This document shows positions 1-8,085 of a stretch of DNA of 64,000 nt, piece after piece. Position 1 is the first letter of the stretch; each line of letters opens with the position of its first letter. The notes below the pieces were generated by a model. It did no database searches. It was not told where the DNA came from and saw only the letters and a program-made list of their open reading frames with translations. Both the position numbers and the translations under genes were made by a program. The DNA is taken from the NCBI RefSeq assembly GCF_007830595.1, contig NZ_VLLD01000004.1; one strand, 5' to 3'. The DNA is from Treponema_B putidum (GTDB lineage Bacteria; Spirochaetota; Spirochaetia; Treponematales; Treponemataceae).

Positions 1-42
1 ATCTTTAGTCCGATATCTTTTGCCCAGCTCTACCTTGGGAAG

Positions 43-633
43 CTATGGGCGTACTACAAAATGGGTACGCATAATTTCGGTAATGCGGTACATATTTGTA
101 GGAGAACCGACTTGAAGCTTTTCTTTAAGCCCGTAAAAGTCCAAACAAAGCCCGCAAGACAGTACCTCGCATCCTTGAGAGGCAAGAGCCTTTAGGTCAT
201 TTACGGTTTTTTCGTTTTGGGTTGTAAGTTTTACACCGGAATTATAACAGATAACAAACTTGGGAAGCACATCCTGTTCCGTAAGAGCATAGATAAAACC
301 TTCTAAAAGTTTTTTACCGAAGCCTTCATCCCCCGCACCCATCTGATCCGAATTTATCACAACTGCATATTCTCCGTTCGAAATTTGAGGAACAGCGGCA
401 GGGTTTAAATTTACTCCGGCTTCTGCCTTTAAAAGAACCGTAAATTCCTTTTCCGAAACTTTTTTTACTTCGGAACCTATGCCGAGCTGACTAGCCATCT
501 TTGAAAGGTTTTGAGTTGCAGCCTCGTTATCGACCCTAACCAAGATATTCGTACCTGTGTTTTCCCTAACAGCCTTTTTCGCCATAATAACGGGAATAGG
601 ACAAGCCTGTCCCATTGCATTTACTTCTATCAT
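43..633 (-). CDS. yedF: YedF-like TusA/DsrE two-domain protein
   Basis: 196 aa. The N-terminal ~70 residues form a TusA-like sulfur-carrier domain with the CPxP signature (CPIP, residues 11-14). The C-terminal half is DsrE-like, with a Cys-x-x-Cys (CGLC) at about residues 160-163. This architecture matches the YedF family often found in selenium or sulfur trafficking contexts (established knowledge); the actual substrate cannot be read from the sequence. The start is an ATG preceded by a CAGGAG ribosome site. It appears to be transcribed from its own promoter at 665-694. The 42 bases downstream of its stop show no interpretable gene. Confidence 0.85.
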   Translation of the reverse strand: MIEVNAMGQACPIPVIMAKKAVRENTGTNILVRVDNEAATQNLSKMASQLGIGSEVKKVSEKEFTVLLKAEAGVNLNPAAVPQISNGEYAVVINSDQMGAGDEGFGKKLLEGFIYALTEQDVLPKFVICYNSGVKLTTQNEKTVNDLKALASQGCEVLSCGLCLDFYGLKEKLQVGSPTNMYRITEIMRTHFVVRP

Positions 634-664
634 AAAATACTCCTGATATATTAAATTTTTAGAT

Positions 665-694
665 ATATTATCATAAATACTTATAATTAGTCAA
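665..694 (-). promoter_or_regulatory. Sigma70-type promoter of the yedF-like gene
   Basis: On the minus strand TTGACT is followed after 18 nt by TAATAT, about 30 nt before the start codon. Good match to consensus and correctly placed. Confidence 0.55.
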
Positions 695-745
695 TGACGT
701 AATCGGCGTGTTTAAACCGCTCATCAATAGTTTAAAATTTGTCTT

Positions 746-2005
746 TCAAATTACAATGGTATTGCCCATTCCTTCTTTCTTAAAAATCCCCAAGGTTTCG
801 ATGTGGTGGGTTTGAGGATAAAAATCGAATAGAAAATGTTTTTCCAGCTTGTAGCCAGATAAAAGAAGGCTTGCCGTGTCGCGGGCGAAGGTTACGGGAT
901 CGCAGGAGATGTAAAAGATTTGACGTATGCCGCTTGAACAAAGCCAAGATAGGACTTCTTTATCTATACCGCTCCTAGGAGGATCTACAAATACCGTATC
1001 GAAATTCAGTTTTGATTCTCTTGTTTTCGGCCAATTTTTTCCGTCTAAGCCGTGATAAAAAATTTTAGGCGGATAGCTCGCATTTTTTTCTTTGAAAATT
1101 CCGGCTGATGAGCTATTCCTATTTATCAAAAAATTTTCCTTAGCATAAGCGAGGGCATGTTTATTATGTTCTACAAGGTGAATTTCTTTTGCCTGGTCAT
1201 AGGCAAAGAGAGAAAAGGTTCCTACCCCGGAATAAAGATCCAAAACTCGCTCTGAAATTTCTGCGTACTCAAAAATAGTGTTTATCAGTTTTTCGGTCAT
1301 GTCCAAATTAGATTGAAAAAAGCCCAAGGGATTAAATTTAATTCTTTTTCCTGCAAGCCTTACCTCGCAGTCTTTTGCATTATCTTGGGTAAAAATTTTT
1401 TCTCCGTCCGAAAAAATGTGGATTCTCGAATTCGTAGCATATGCTTTTAAATTCGATTTTAGAAGATTTTTTATTGCCTGTACTGCGACAGGGCATTCCT
1501 TTATCTTTACCGAACCGGAACTTTTATTTTCTTTTAAAGAAAGAGAACCGTCCTTGTCAATGTAAAACTGAAAGCGTGCCCTATAAGCCCAATCCTGCCC
1601 GCTCACAAAAACAGTTTTTTCAAAAAAGCTCTTTTCAAAAAAGGGCTTTTCAAGAGCCGGTTTATCAAAAGCAGCTTTTTCCTTATGTAAACCCAAAGCT
1701 CTATCAAGGGCTTCAATGGCCATAGATTTGCGTAAAAAATGCTGATATTTGTCATCGGCTATTTGGAGGTTACATCCACCGCAGGCATAAAAGTGAGGAC
1801 ACTTAGGTGTTACCCTGTGAGGAGAGGGTTCTAAAATTTTTTCGATTTTTCCTTCGGTATAATTTTTATGTTCTTTTATGATGGAAATTTCCAAAACTTC
1901 ATCTGGAAGAGAATAGGGAATAAAAACGGCCTTACCTTCTTTTAAGGAAGCTATGCAGGAAGCACCGAAAACCATTTTTTGCGTTTTTACAATTTCTTTT
2001 TGCAT
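746..2005 (-). CDS. rlmD: 23S rRNA (uracil-5-)-methyltransferase, RlmD/RumA family
   Basis: 419 aa. Order of parts: N-terminal TRAM-like domain (about 1-60), an iron-sulfur cysteine cluster (CPHFYACGGC, around residue 70-80), SAM-binding motif LDLYSGVGTF near 255, a DPPRSG motif near 340 and the catalytic-cysteine motif SCDPVTFARD near 370. These are the hallmarks of the m5U methyltransferases acting on 23S rRNA. A lysine/glutamate/phenylalanine-rich low-complexity run (repeated E-K-x-F-F units, about residues 118-132) interrupts the region between the cluster and the catalytic domain. The start lies 10 nt after the stop of the upstream PHP gene, so the two are probably cotranscribed. Confidence 0.9.
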   Translation of the reverse strand: MQKEIVKTQKMVFGASCIASLKEGKAVFIPYSLPDEVLEISIIKEHKNYTEGKIEKILEPSPHRVTPKCPHFYACGGCNLQIADDKYQHFLRKSMAIEALDRALGLHKEKAAFDKPALEKPFFEKSFFEKTVFVSGQDWAYRARFQFYIDKDGSLSLKENKSSGSVKIKECPVAVQAIKNLLKSNLKAYATNSRIHIFSDGEKIFTQDNAKDCEVRLAGKRIKFNPLGFFQSNLDMTEKLINTIFEYAEISERVLDLYSGVGTFSLFAYDQAKEIHLVEHNKHALAYAKENFLINRNSSSAGIFKEKNASYPPKIFYHGLDGKNWPKTRESKLNFDTVFVDPPRSGIDKEVLSWLCSSGIRQIFYISCDPVTFARDTASLLLSGYKLEKHFLFDFYPQTHHIETLGIFKKEGMGNTIVI

Positions 2006-2015
2006 AAGTTGTTAT

Positions 2016-2891
2016 TTAAGAATTTTCTTTCGGCTTTATGGGCGGAAGATCGGGATGAAGAGCTCTTAAGTTTTCGTAAAACCTGTCCTCAATCTTTATA
2101 CCGTTTTTTGAAGTTTCTCCGAGTTTTCTGTCTTTTCGGATTGAACCGTGAAAATCGCTTCCCGCAGTTATGGGCATATCGAGGGATGCCGCCAGTTTTT
2201 CCAATCTTTTACAATCATTGTATTTTGTCGAAGAATTCCAAGCTTCGAGCCCTACAAGTCCCTGCCTCTTAAAATCGGCTATAACATCGGGAAGGGATGA
2301 CCAAGATAAATACAGGGACATAGGATGGGCCAAAACGGGAATTCCTCCTGCCGATTTTACGGCAGAAATTGCGGCAACAAGCTCTGCATTTTCTTTTTCT
2401 TCAAAAAAAGGCCTTCCCTTTGCGAAATACTTATCAAAGGCTTCCTGATTTTTTTTGACCATTTTATGAGCCGCCATATAAGCCGCAAAATGAGGACGGC
2501 CTAAGCCTTTATCTCCGCCTGCAAAATCTCTCACCTTTTCATATGAAATATCAAAACCGGCCTTTTTTAATTTTTCGGCCATCCTTTGATTTCTGTTTAT
2601 CCTTTCATCTTGCAGATCCTGTAAGAGCATGTTAAGCTCACGGGAATCTTTGCGCAAATCAAGCCCCAATAAGTGGAGTTCTCCGGGACTCCATTTAACG
2701 CTTATTTCTACACCGCGTATAAAAATTATACCCTGTCTTTTAGCTTCTGCAGCAGCTTCATCGAGTCCGCTTAAGATATCGTGATCGGTTAAGGCAAAGG
2801 CTGAAATGCCCGCTTTTTTAACTGCGGCGGCAAGTTCAGCGGGGGTAAAGGTGCCATCCGATGCCGTTGAATGCGTGTGTAAGTCCACCAT
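2016..2891 (-). CDS. PHP-domain metal-dependent phosphoesterase
   Basis: 291 aa polymerase-and-histidinol-phosphatase (PHP) fold. The metal-binding motifs are visible in order: DLHTHSTASDG (residue 3 on), LTDHD (about 36-40), LAHP (about 190) and GSDFHG (about 245). Relatives hydrolyse nucleoside bisphosphates or short RNA 5' ends (YciV/RNase AM type), but the substrate here is not determinable. A TATAAT box lies only 8 nt before the ATG and there is no ribosome site, so the mRNA may be leaderless. It is divergent from the cyclic-nucleotide-binding gene pair and likely heads an operon with rlmD. Confidence 0.88.
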   Translation of the reverse strand: MVDLHTHSTASDGTFTPAELAAAVKKAGISAFALTDHDILSGLDEAAAEAKRQGIIFIRGVEISVKWSPGELHLLGLDLRKDSRELNMLLQDLQDERINRNQRMAEKLKKAGFDISYEKVRDFAGGDKGLGRPHFAAYMAAHKMVKKNQEAFDKYFAKGRPFFEEKENAELVAAISAVKSAGGIPVLAHPMSLYLSWSSLPDVIADFKRQGLVGLEAWNSSTKYNDCKRLEKLAASLDMPITAGSDFHGSIRKDRKLGETSKNGIKIEDRFYENLRALHPDLPPIKPKENS

Positions 2892-2899
2892 AGAAAAAG

Positions 2900-2905
2900 A
2901 TTATA
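2900..2905 (-). promoter_or_regulatory. -10 box directly before the PHP gene
   Basis: TATAAT on the minus strand, 8 nt upstream of the ATG. No convincing -35 box was found. Its position implies transcription starting at or almost at the start codon. Confidence 0.45.
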
Positions 2906-2949
2906 TCAAAAAAAACAAAGAAGGGCTAGGTTTTTCTTAAAAAATATGC

Positions 2950-2955
2950 TAAAAT
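2950..2955 (+). promoter_or_regulatory. -10 box of the cyclic-nucleotide-binding gene pair
   Basis: TAAAAT lies 33 nt upstream of the ATG at 2989, in the divergent intergenic region shared with the PHP gene. The matching -35 element is weak, so this is tentative. Confidence 0.35.
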
Positions 2956-2988
2956 ATAAGAACGCAAGTTTTGCATTGGGAGGCCGTA

Positions 2989-3990
2989 ATGCCTAAGGCT
3001 ATTAATTATAAGGCAAATTCAGTAGTTTATTTCTCGGGAGACTTTGATGAACGTGTTTTTCTCTTAAACACGGGCAGCATAGCCCTTACATCTATAGACA
3101 TTGAAACCGGAGAACAGGTTACCGACTATATAAAGACCGGAGAATTCTTTGGAGTTAAATCGGCATTGGGAAATTACCCAAGAGAAGAAAGTGCCATGGT
3201 TCTCACCGATTCTATAGTTTATTCTTTTACAAGCAAGGAATTTGAAGCCTTTGCACAAACCAACACCCGTATTATTTTACAGATGATAAAGGTGTTTTCC
3301 CGCCAGCTTAGGGCTATTCATAAACAATTAGCCTCGCTTTTGGACAGCGAAGAAGAAACAAATCCTGAAGAAGGACTTTTTAATGTTATGAATGCCTTTT
3401 ATTCTTCCCAACATTATAAGGCGGCCGGACAGGTAGGAGCAAGGTACAAAACTATTTACCCTAACGGAAAATATATTTCGGAAGTAGATCAGATAGTTAG
3501 AAGTACGGCAGAGGCTTCGGGCCGCTCTTTCGGGAACGCAGAAGGGCACAATAATGAGGCCTCTTTTATCCAACCTGAAAAACCGGCACCGGTTTCCGAC
3601 GGCACGGTTTACCTTGCTTATAACAAAGCTGAAGACCTTTTTGAAAAAGGAGAATTTGAAGCCGCTTATGATCAATATCATGCCGTAATTGAAGCAGGGG
3701 CAGGCGATGAAATTACCGACAAGGCATATATAGGTGCAGGGAAAACTCTCCATACTCAAAAAGAATATGTGCGCTGCTTACAGCTTTTAACCGGCTTTAT
3801 TTCCCAGCATCCAAAGTCCGCAAAAATAGGAGATGCACTAATGTATCTGGGTATGTGTTATATGGATATGGAAAGGCCCGATAAGGCAATAGCCTTTTTT
3901 GATAAAGCCGCCATCTTGTCAGGTGCCGATATAATCGGAAAAATTCGGGAACTTCAAAAAGAATGCAGCTCTAGGCTGCAAGGAGCGTAA
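2989..3990 (+). CDS. Cyclic-nucleotide-binding domain protein with TPR-like repeats
   Basis: 333 aa from the ATG at 2989, chosen over an upstream TTG at 2971 because GGGAGG (2978-2983) sits correctly before it. Residues ~1-110 form a cNMP-binding beta-roll (YFSGDFDERVFLLNTG, then a GEFFGV-type turn). The C-terminal third (about 205-325) has helical TPR-type repeats with the spacing seen in YbgF/BamD-like proteins. There is no helix-turn-helix, so it is more likely a signalling or scaffold protein than a Crp-type regulator. Four nt separate it from a second cNMP-binding gene, so the two form an operon. Confidence 0.8.
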   Translation: MPKAINYKANSVVYFSGDFDERVFLLNTGSIALTSIDIETGEQVTDYIKTGEFFGVKSALGNYPREESAMVLTDSIVYSFTSKEFEAFAQTNTRIILQMIKVFSRQLRAIHKQLASLLDSEEETNPEEGLFNVMNAFYSSQHYKAAGQVGARYKTIYPNGKYISEVDQIVRSTAEASGRSFGNAEGHNNEASFIQPEKPAPVSDGTVYLAYNKAEDLFEKGEFEAAYDQYHAVIEAGAGDEITDKAYIGAGKTLHTQKEYVRCLQLLTGFISQHPKSAKIGDALMYLGMCYMDMERPDKAIAFFDKAAILSGADIIGKIRELQKECSSRLQGA

Positions 3991-3993
3991 ACT

Positions 3994-4653
3994 ATGTCGG
4001 ATCTTTTTTCTTCGTTTTCAAGATTTGCAAAAAGTTTTCCCAAAGGGTCTCTTATATTTGCAGAATTTGAACCCGGTTCATCATTCTATTTGATACAGTC
4101 TGGCCGCGTTCAGCTTATAAAGATTATAAACGGGTTTGAAAAAAACCTTGACATATTGCAGCCCGGAGAAATTTTCGGCGAAATGGCCATTTTGGATAAT
4201 TCTCCGCGTTCGGCCTCTGCCATAGCCTATGACGATGTAATGGCTCTTGAATTCAATAAAGAAAACTTTGAAATTTTAATGAAGGGAAATCCTGCCATCG
4301 CTATGCGGCTTTTAAAGACCTTTGTAAGGCGTATCTATGCCCAAAGACGCAGGTTTATGATTTTAACCATTGAAGACAGACCTGCAAGAATTGCAGATGT
4401 TTTTTTGATGCTGGATGAAACCCAGCCGAGTCTTGACCGCACTACGGAGATGAGGACATTTGATACGACAATTGAAGAGGTTGCACGTTGGGCCGGTCTT
4501 TCAAAAGAAGAAACTGAAGATAATATGCGCAAATTTATAGATCAGGGCAGAATTTCCGTCTATGATGATAGAATTATCGTACAAAATATGACCGACTTAA
4601 CGAGGTATGTTAATACCCGCCGCTCAAAAGAACAAAATTTATATGTACTATAA
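3994..4653 (+). CDS. Crp/Fnr-type cyclic-nucleotide-binding protein
   Basis: 219 aa. The N-terminal cNMP-binding domain shows FxPGSSFYLIQSGRVQL-like and GEIFGEMAILDNSPRSASA motifs, the latter containing the phosphate-binding cassette. A C-terminal region (about 145-205) with IEEVARWAGLSKEETEDNM resembles the Crp winged helix-turn-helix, though the second helix is weak. AAGGAG precedes the ATG. It follows the TPR-bearing paralogue by 3 nt and is followed 11 nt later by lspA, making a probable four-gene operon with apbE. Confidence 0.82.
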   Translation: MSDLFSSFSRFAKSFPKGSLIFAEFEPGSSFYLIQSGRVQLIKIINGFEKNLDILQPGEIFGEMAILDNSPRSASAIAYDDVMALEFNKENFEILMKGNPAIAMRLLKTFVRRIYAQRRRFMILTIEDRPARIADVFLMLDETQPSLDRTTEMRTFDTTIEEVARWAGLSKEETEDNMRKFIDQGRISVYDDRIIVQNMTDLTRYVNTRRSKEQNLYVL

Positions 4654-4664
4654 GGCAGGATACT

Positions 4665-5186
4665 GTGAGCAATAAAAAAGATTATTATATTCCCTTTATT
4701 ATGACTGCAATAGTTATTATTGTAGATCAGATCAGTAAATTATTGGTTGTACAATATATGGAGGAATATCAAGTTATTCATATATTGGGTGATTTTTTAA
4801 ATTTACGGCTGGTATATAATACCGGAGCGGCCTTTAGTCTAGGTGCAGGTTTTGGGGATATTGCCAGAAAAATGCTTTTAGGTGTTTTACCGGCCATGCT
4901 TTTATTCGGCCTAGTAGCCGTTCTATTAAAGTCCAAAGAATTAAGTAATGCCCAGAGATGGTTTATATGCGGTATAATAGGCGGAGGCTTTGGAAACCTT
5001 ATAGACCGTTTTTTTAGGCCTGAAGGCGTTGTAGACTTTATCGATGTAAAGTTTTTCGGTATTTTAGGACTGGAAAGATGGCCAACCTTTAATGCAGCCG
5101 ATTCTTTTATTGTTTGCTGCGGAATAGGGCTTGGAATAAATTTGATTTTACAGGGTATAAAGCAAAAAAAGCTTCAAGATAGCTAA
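4665..5186 (+). CDS. lspA: Lipoprotein signal peptidase (signal peptidase II)
   Basis: 173 aa inner-membrane aspartic protease that removes the signal peptide from prolipoproteins. Four hydrophobic segments are visible. The family motifs are present: DQxSK (VDQISKL near residue 20), LVYNTGAAF (about 58), GGxxGNxIDR (GGGFGNLIDR, about 112) and VVDFIDV (about 128) with the second catalytic Asp, then FNxADS (FNAADS). The start is GTG with a GGCAGGA-like ribosome site. Many lipoproteins in this window would be its substrates, including the next gene. Confidence 0.95.
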   Translation: MSNKKDYYIPFIMTAIVIIVDQISKLLVVQYMEEYQVIHILGDFLNLRLVYNTGAAFSLGAGFGDIARKMLLGVLPAMLLFGLVAVLLKSKELSNAQRWFICGIIGGGFGNLIDRFFRPEGVVDFIDVKFFGILGLERWPTFNAADSFIVCCGIGLGINLILQGIKQKKLQDS

Positions 5187-5199
5187 ATCGGAGCCCCTT

Positions 5200-6312
5200 A
5201 TGTTAAAAAAAACTATCTTTCTCTCAGCTTTAGCTTTTTGTCTGCTTTTAGCTGCTTCATGCAAATCGGCAATAAAAGAGTACTCCAATATATGGCTTGT
5301 TATGGGAACGGTTTGCAGGGTGCGTATCCTGACCGATGAACCTAAAAAAAAGGCTGACGAAGTCTTAGAAAAAGTCTATGCCGAGCTGATAAAACTTGAC
5401 GGGATATTTAACGCAAATACGGATGAGTCTTCGATTGATAATAATAATCTTAACGGTTTGATAAAAACACAAGAATCGGAACTTGAACGCTTAAACAAAG
5501 CAGCAGGAATTTCCCCCTTAGCAGTTTCACCGGAATTATATGAGCTTTTGCAAATTTCCCTTATGATGGCGGAGCTTACCGATGGAGCCTTTAATCCGGC
5601 TATAGGCCCCTTAGTAAAACTTTGGAACATAGGCTTTGAAAATGAGACCGTGCCGTCTCAAAAAGAAATTGATGATATATTACCTCTTTTAGACTATAAA
5701 AATATAGAATTAAGAGACGAAAATCAGGTCTTTTTACAACAAAAAGGAATGAGACTCGACCTTGGAGGTATTGCAAAAGGCTATGCTGCCGATAAAATTG
5801 CAAAAATAATCTTAGACTACGGTATAAAAGATTTTTTAATAGATTTGGGTGGCAATATCCTAGCTTCAGGTAAAAACCCCTTAGGAAAAAACTGGAAAAT
5901 AGCCCTAAGAAGTCCCATAATAGGAAAGCAAAATCCTGTTATAAGCCTGAATCTTCAAGACGCTTCAATTGTAACATCAGGAAACTATGAAAGGTTTATA
6001 CAAAAAGACGGAATGCTTTATCATCACATTTTTGACTCAAAAACCGGCTATCCGGTACAAAATAACTTAAATGCTTCTTCTATTATGAGTAAAAGCTCCA
6101 CTCTTGCCGATGCTCTTTCCACATCAAGTTATGTTTTAGGGGAAGAAAAAACAAGAACTCTTTTACAAAGATTAGTTGAGGAAGATTTTCCTCTTATCGG
6201 CTTCCCTGAAATGCCGGCCTGCTTTTTATTTTATAAAGATAATTCTATTTCCGTTTTGGGGAATGATAAGGCTTCGATTGAAATTATTGACAAGGATTTT
6301 TTTATCAAATAG
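5200..6312 (+). CDS. apbE: FAD:protein FMN transferase (ApbE family lipoprotein)
   Basis: 370 aa. A signal peptide ends in a lipobox (LAASC), so it is a lipid-anchored periplasmic enzyme. Family features: MGTVCRVRI near the mature N-terminus, LDLGGIAKGYAADK (about 188-201), DLGGNI (about 213), and the C-terminal SGNYERF...HHIFDSKTGYP block containing Mg/FAD-binding residues. ApbE covalently attaches FMN to Thr/Ser of exported redox proteins such as RnfG/NqrC (established). The target in this organism is not in the window. GGAG precedes the ATG; a strong bidirectional terminator follows. Confidence 0.92.
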   Translation: MLKKTIFLSALAFCLLLAASCKSAIKEYSNIWLVMGTVCRVRILTDEPKKKADEVLEKVYAELIKLDGIFNANTDESSIDNNNLNGLIKTQESELERLNKAAGISPLAVSPELYELLQISLMMAELTDGAFNPAIGPLVKLWNIGFENETVPSQKEIDDILPLLDYKNIELRDENQVFLQQKGMRLDLGGIAKGYAADKIAKIILDYGIKDFLIDLGGNILASGKNPLGKNWKIALRSPIIGKQNPVISLNLQDASIVTSGNYERFIQKDGMLYHHIFDSKTGYPVQNNLNASSIMSKSSTLADALSTSSYVLGEEKTRTLLQRLVEEDFPLIGFPEMPACFLFYKDNSISVLGNDKASIEIIDKDFFIK

Positions 6313-6335
6313 ATTAAATTTTTCTCAAAATAAAG

Positions 6336-6374
6336 AAAAAGAACCCCCAAAAGGAGGATATGGGGGTTCTTTTT
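6336..6374. terminator. Bidirectional intrinsic terminator
   Basis: A 13-bp perfect stem (arms 6336-6348 and 6362-6374; C5/G5 core flanked by A- and T-runs) lies 23 nt after apbE. The flanking A/T tracts let it act on both strands. Confidence 0.85.
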
Positions 6375-6517
6375 GAAGTAGTATGTGTATCTTTTCTGTG
6401 TGTAAATGTAATATACCAAATTAAACAAAAAATGTCAAGCAGTTTTTAAGAAATTCTAAGAAAAAAATGTATTTTTATCACTTTTATTACCGTTTTGTGC
6501 GGTTTAATCTAAAATAT

Positions 6518-6922
6518 CTACTTATTATTAAAATCTGCCCTATATTCTATGTAATTTATCTTTTTTTTTTCGACTACGTCCTTTAAAGACCTTTCAACAG
6601 CACTCAGAGAAGAAGAACCTGTTTTTACTTCAATAAAGCTGATATCGGTAATAGTACCTTGAGAAGAACCGTTAAAGGCAATATAGTCTATAGGCTGACC
6701 TATAAAGCGTATTTCCGTAGGGTGTGCAGGAAAATCGGGGAAAAAAGGAGCCAGCTGTTCTGAAAGCTGCCCGTTTAATACCGCCCGGGAACGTTTTACG
6801 GCATCTTTTCTTGCTTCTTTTAACTTCTTTAGGTTTAAACTTCTTTCCTTGTATTTTCCTATAACTAAACCTAGTAAAAAGAATATTATAATGATAAATA
6901 TCCCTAATACAATCTTAATCAA
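6518..6922 (-). CDS. Holliday-junction-resolvase-related membrane-anchored protein
   Basis: 134 aa. An N-terminal transmembrane helix (about 2-23) is followed by a short basic coiled region and a domain with GxPIDYIAFNG...ITDISFIEVKTGSSSLS, which resembles the family annotated as endonuclease related to archaeal Holliday junction resolvase (D...ExK restriction-like core). The membrane anchor argues against classical junction resolution and its function is unknown. The start is TTG with GGAGG 6 nt upstream, and it overlaps the preceding M15 peptidase gene by 8 nt, so translation is probably coupled. Confidence 0.72.
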   Translation of the reverse strand: MIKIVLGIFIIIIFFLLGLVIGKYKERSLNLKKLKEARKDAVKRSRAVLNGQLSEQLAPFFPDFPAHPTEIRFIGQPIDYIAFNGSSQGTITDISFIEVKTGSSSLSAVERSLKDVVEKKKINYIEYRADFNNK

Positions 6923-8078
6923 TCATTTCCTCCAAATATTTAGGTTCCTGAGGTACTTCTATATTTTCTTCATCAAAATTGTCTTCTTCCGTTTTATCAT
7001 TTTTACCGTAAAAAGATAGTATATTACGGGAAAAGGATGATGTAAATTTTATCAATTCTGCCATTTTAAAAATATCGGCAAGTTGTTGAGGATTTTTTTT
7101 ACTTGTTTCAATTTGAGGCGTTTGATTTATACTTTGCGTATCCTTTGCTATAAATTCATTAAATTCCGCCTGTAGAACAAAATTCCTAATATATAAGAGT
7201 TCGGGACGGTATTCAAAATGCATATTATCCCATAGCGTCCATTTACCGCCCCATATAAAACCTTCGCTTTCAAAGGCTTCTATTACAGCCTTAGGAGGAG
7301 ACCATCTTCTATAGGGCATAATCTTCATCCAGTAATCATCATTGGCTGCTTCCCAAAACCAATAAATTTTTTTATTTCTGTAGTTTTTTGGCAAAATGTC
7401 TATAGCCGAGCCCCAGCTGTGATTGCTTAATTTTCCCGAGTCCGCTATAACTCTCCAATTAAAGCTCCAACATTGATTTAATTCTTTTAAGAATTTTTTT
7501 ACCTCTGCGTCCGTTTTTTGAGCTTCGTATATTTTTTTTTGAACCCGCTTTAAAGGCTCGGCCGCACGGTTATGCACCCAAACATCATAACCCAAGAATG
7601 TAAAGTGCCGCAGCTGCTTTATAATCTCTTTTCTGTTTCTTCCATTAAATAAAATCATAAAAAAGGTGTAATTTGGAGGAGGCGTTTTTTTTCTATTTTT
7701 TATTAAGCCTTCAGGTTTTAATGCTGCAATGAGGTTCTCCGAAAACATATTAGGGTTTTGCACCTCATCGGTATAAAAGTATGAAATTATGGGTGCCCAA
7801 TTTTGGAAGTTTTTAATATCTTCTTTAGGTAAAAGCCTTCCGTTTGCCCAATATAGATTTTGGTTTCTTATAGTTATAAACCAATCATTTACTTCCGAAT
7901 CAAAGGAAATGTTTTTTACGAGATCGGGATAGGCCATTTGTATGGCTTTTAAGCTAAGCCAAGGATTGTCAAGGTTAAAATTAAAATTATCAAGCCGATC
8001 TTGATTTTGACCCAAAACAAAACTAAAATTTCCTATAAAAAATAAAACTAAGAATAGCTTTTTAAAAATTTTTTGCAT
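6915..8078 (-). CDS. Exported M15-family D-Ala-D-Ala carboxypeptidase-like protein
   Basis: 387 aa with a Sec signal peptide (about 1-23). The catalytic-domain zinc motifs of M15 peptidases are visible: SNHSWGSAIDI (about residues 217-227, providing His and Asp) and the downstream WDNMHFEYR (about 283-291, providing the last His). Such enzymes trim peptidoglycan stem peptides. The C-terminal ~90 residues are a low-complexity acidic/Asn-rich tail. It lies 7 nt downstream of the large repeat-bearing membrane protein gene, suggesting one transcript with it and the resolvase-like gene. Confidence 0.82.
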   Translation of the reverse strand: MQKIFKKLFLVLFFIGNFSFVLGQNQDRLDNFNFNLDNPWLSLKAIQMAYPDLVKNISFDSEVNDWFITIRNQNLYWANGRLLPKEDIKNFQNWAPIISYFYTDEVQNPNMFSENLIAALKPEGLIKNRKKTPPPNYTFFMILFNGRNRKEIIKQLRHFTFLGYDVWVHNRAAEPLKRVQKKIYEAQKTDAEVKKFLKELNQCWSFNWRVIADSGKLSNHSWGSAIDILPKNYRNKKIYWFWEAANDDYWMKIMPYRRWSPPKAVIEAFESEGFIWGGKWTLWDNMHFEYRPELLYIRNFVLQAEFNEFIAKDTQSINQTPQIETSKKNPQQLADIFKMAELIKFTSSFSRNILSFYGKNDKTEEDNFDEENIEVPQEPKYLEEMID

Positions 8079-8085
8079 GTTGCCG

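Noticed and set aside
1..42. D-arm-like sequence GGTAGAGC on the minus strand suggesting a tRNA end
   Set aside because: No acceptor, anticodon or T-arm can be folded from the visible bases.
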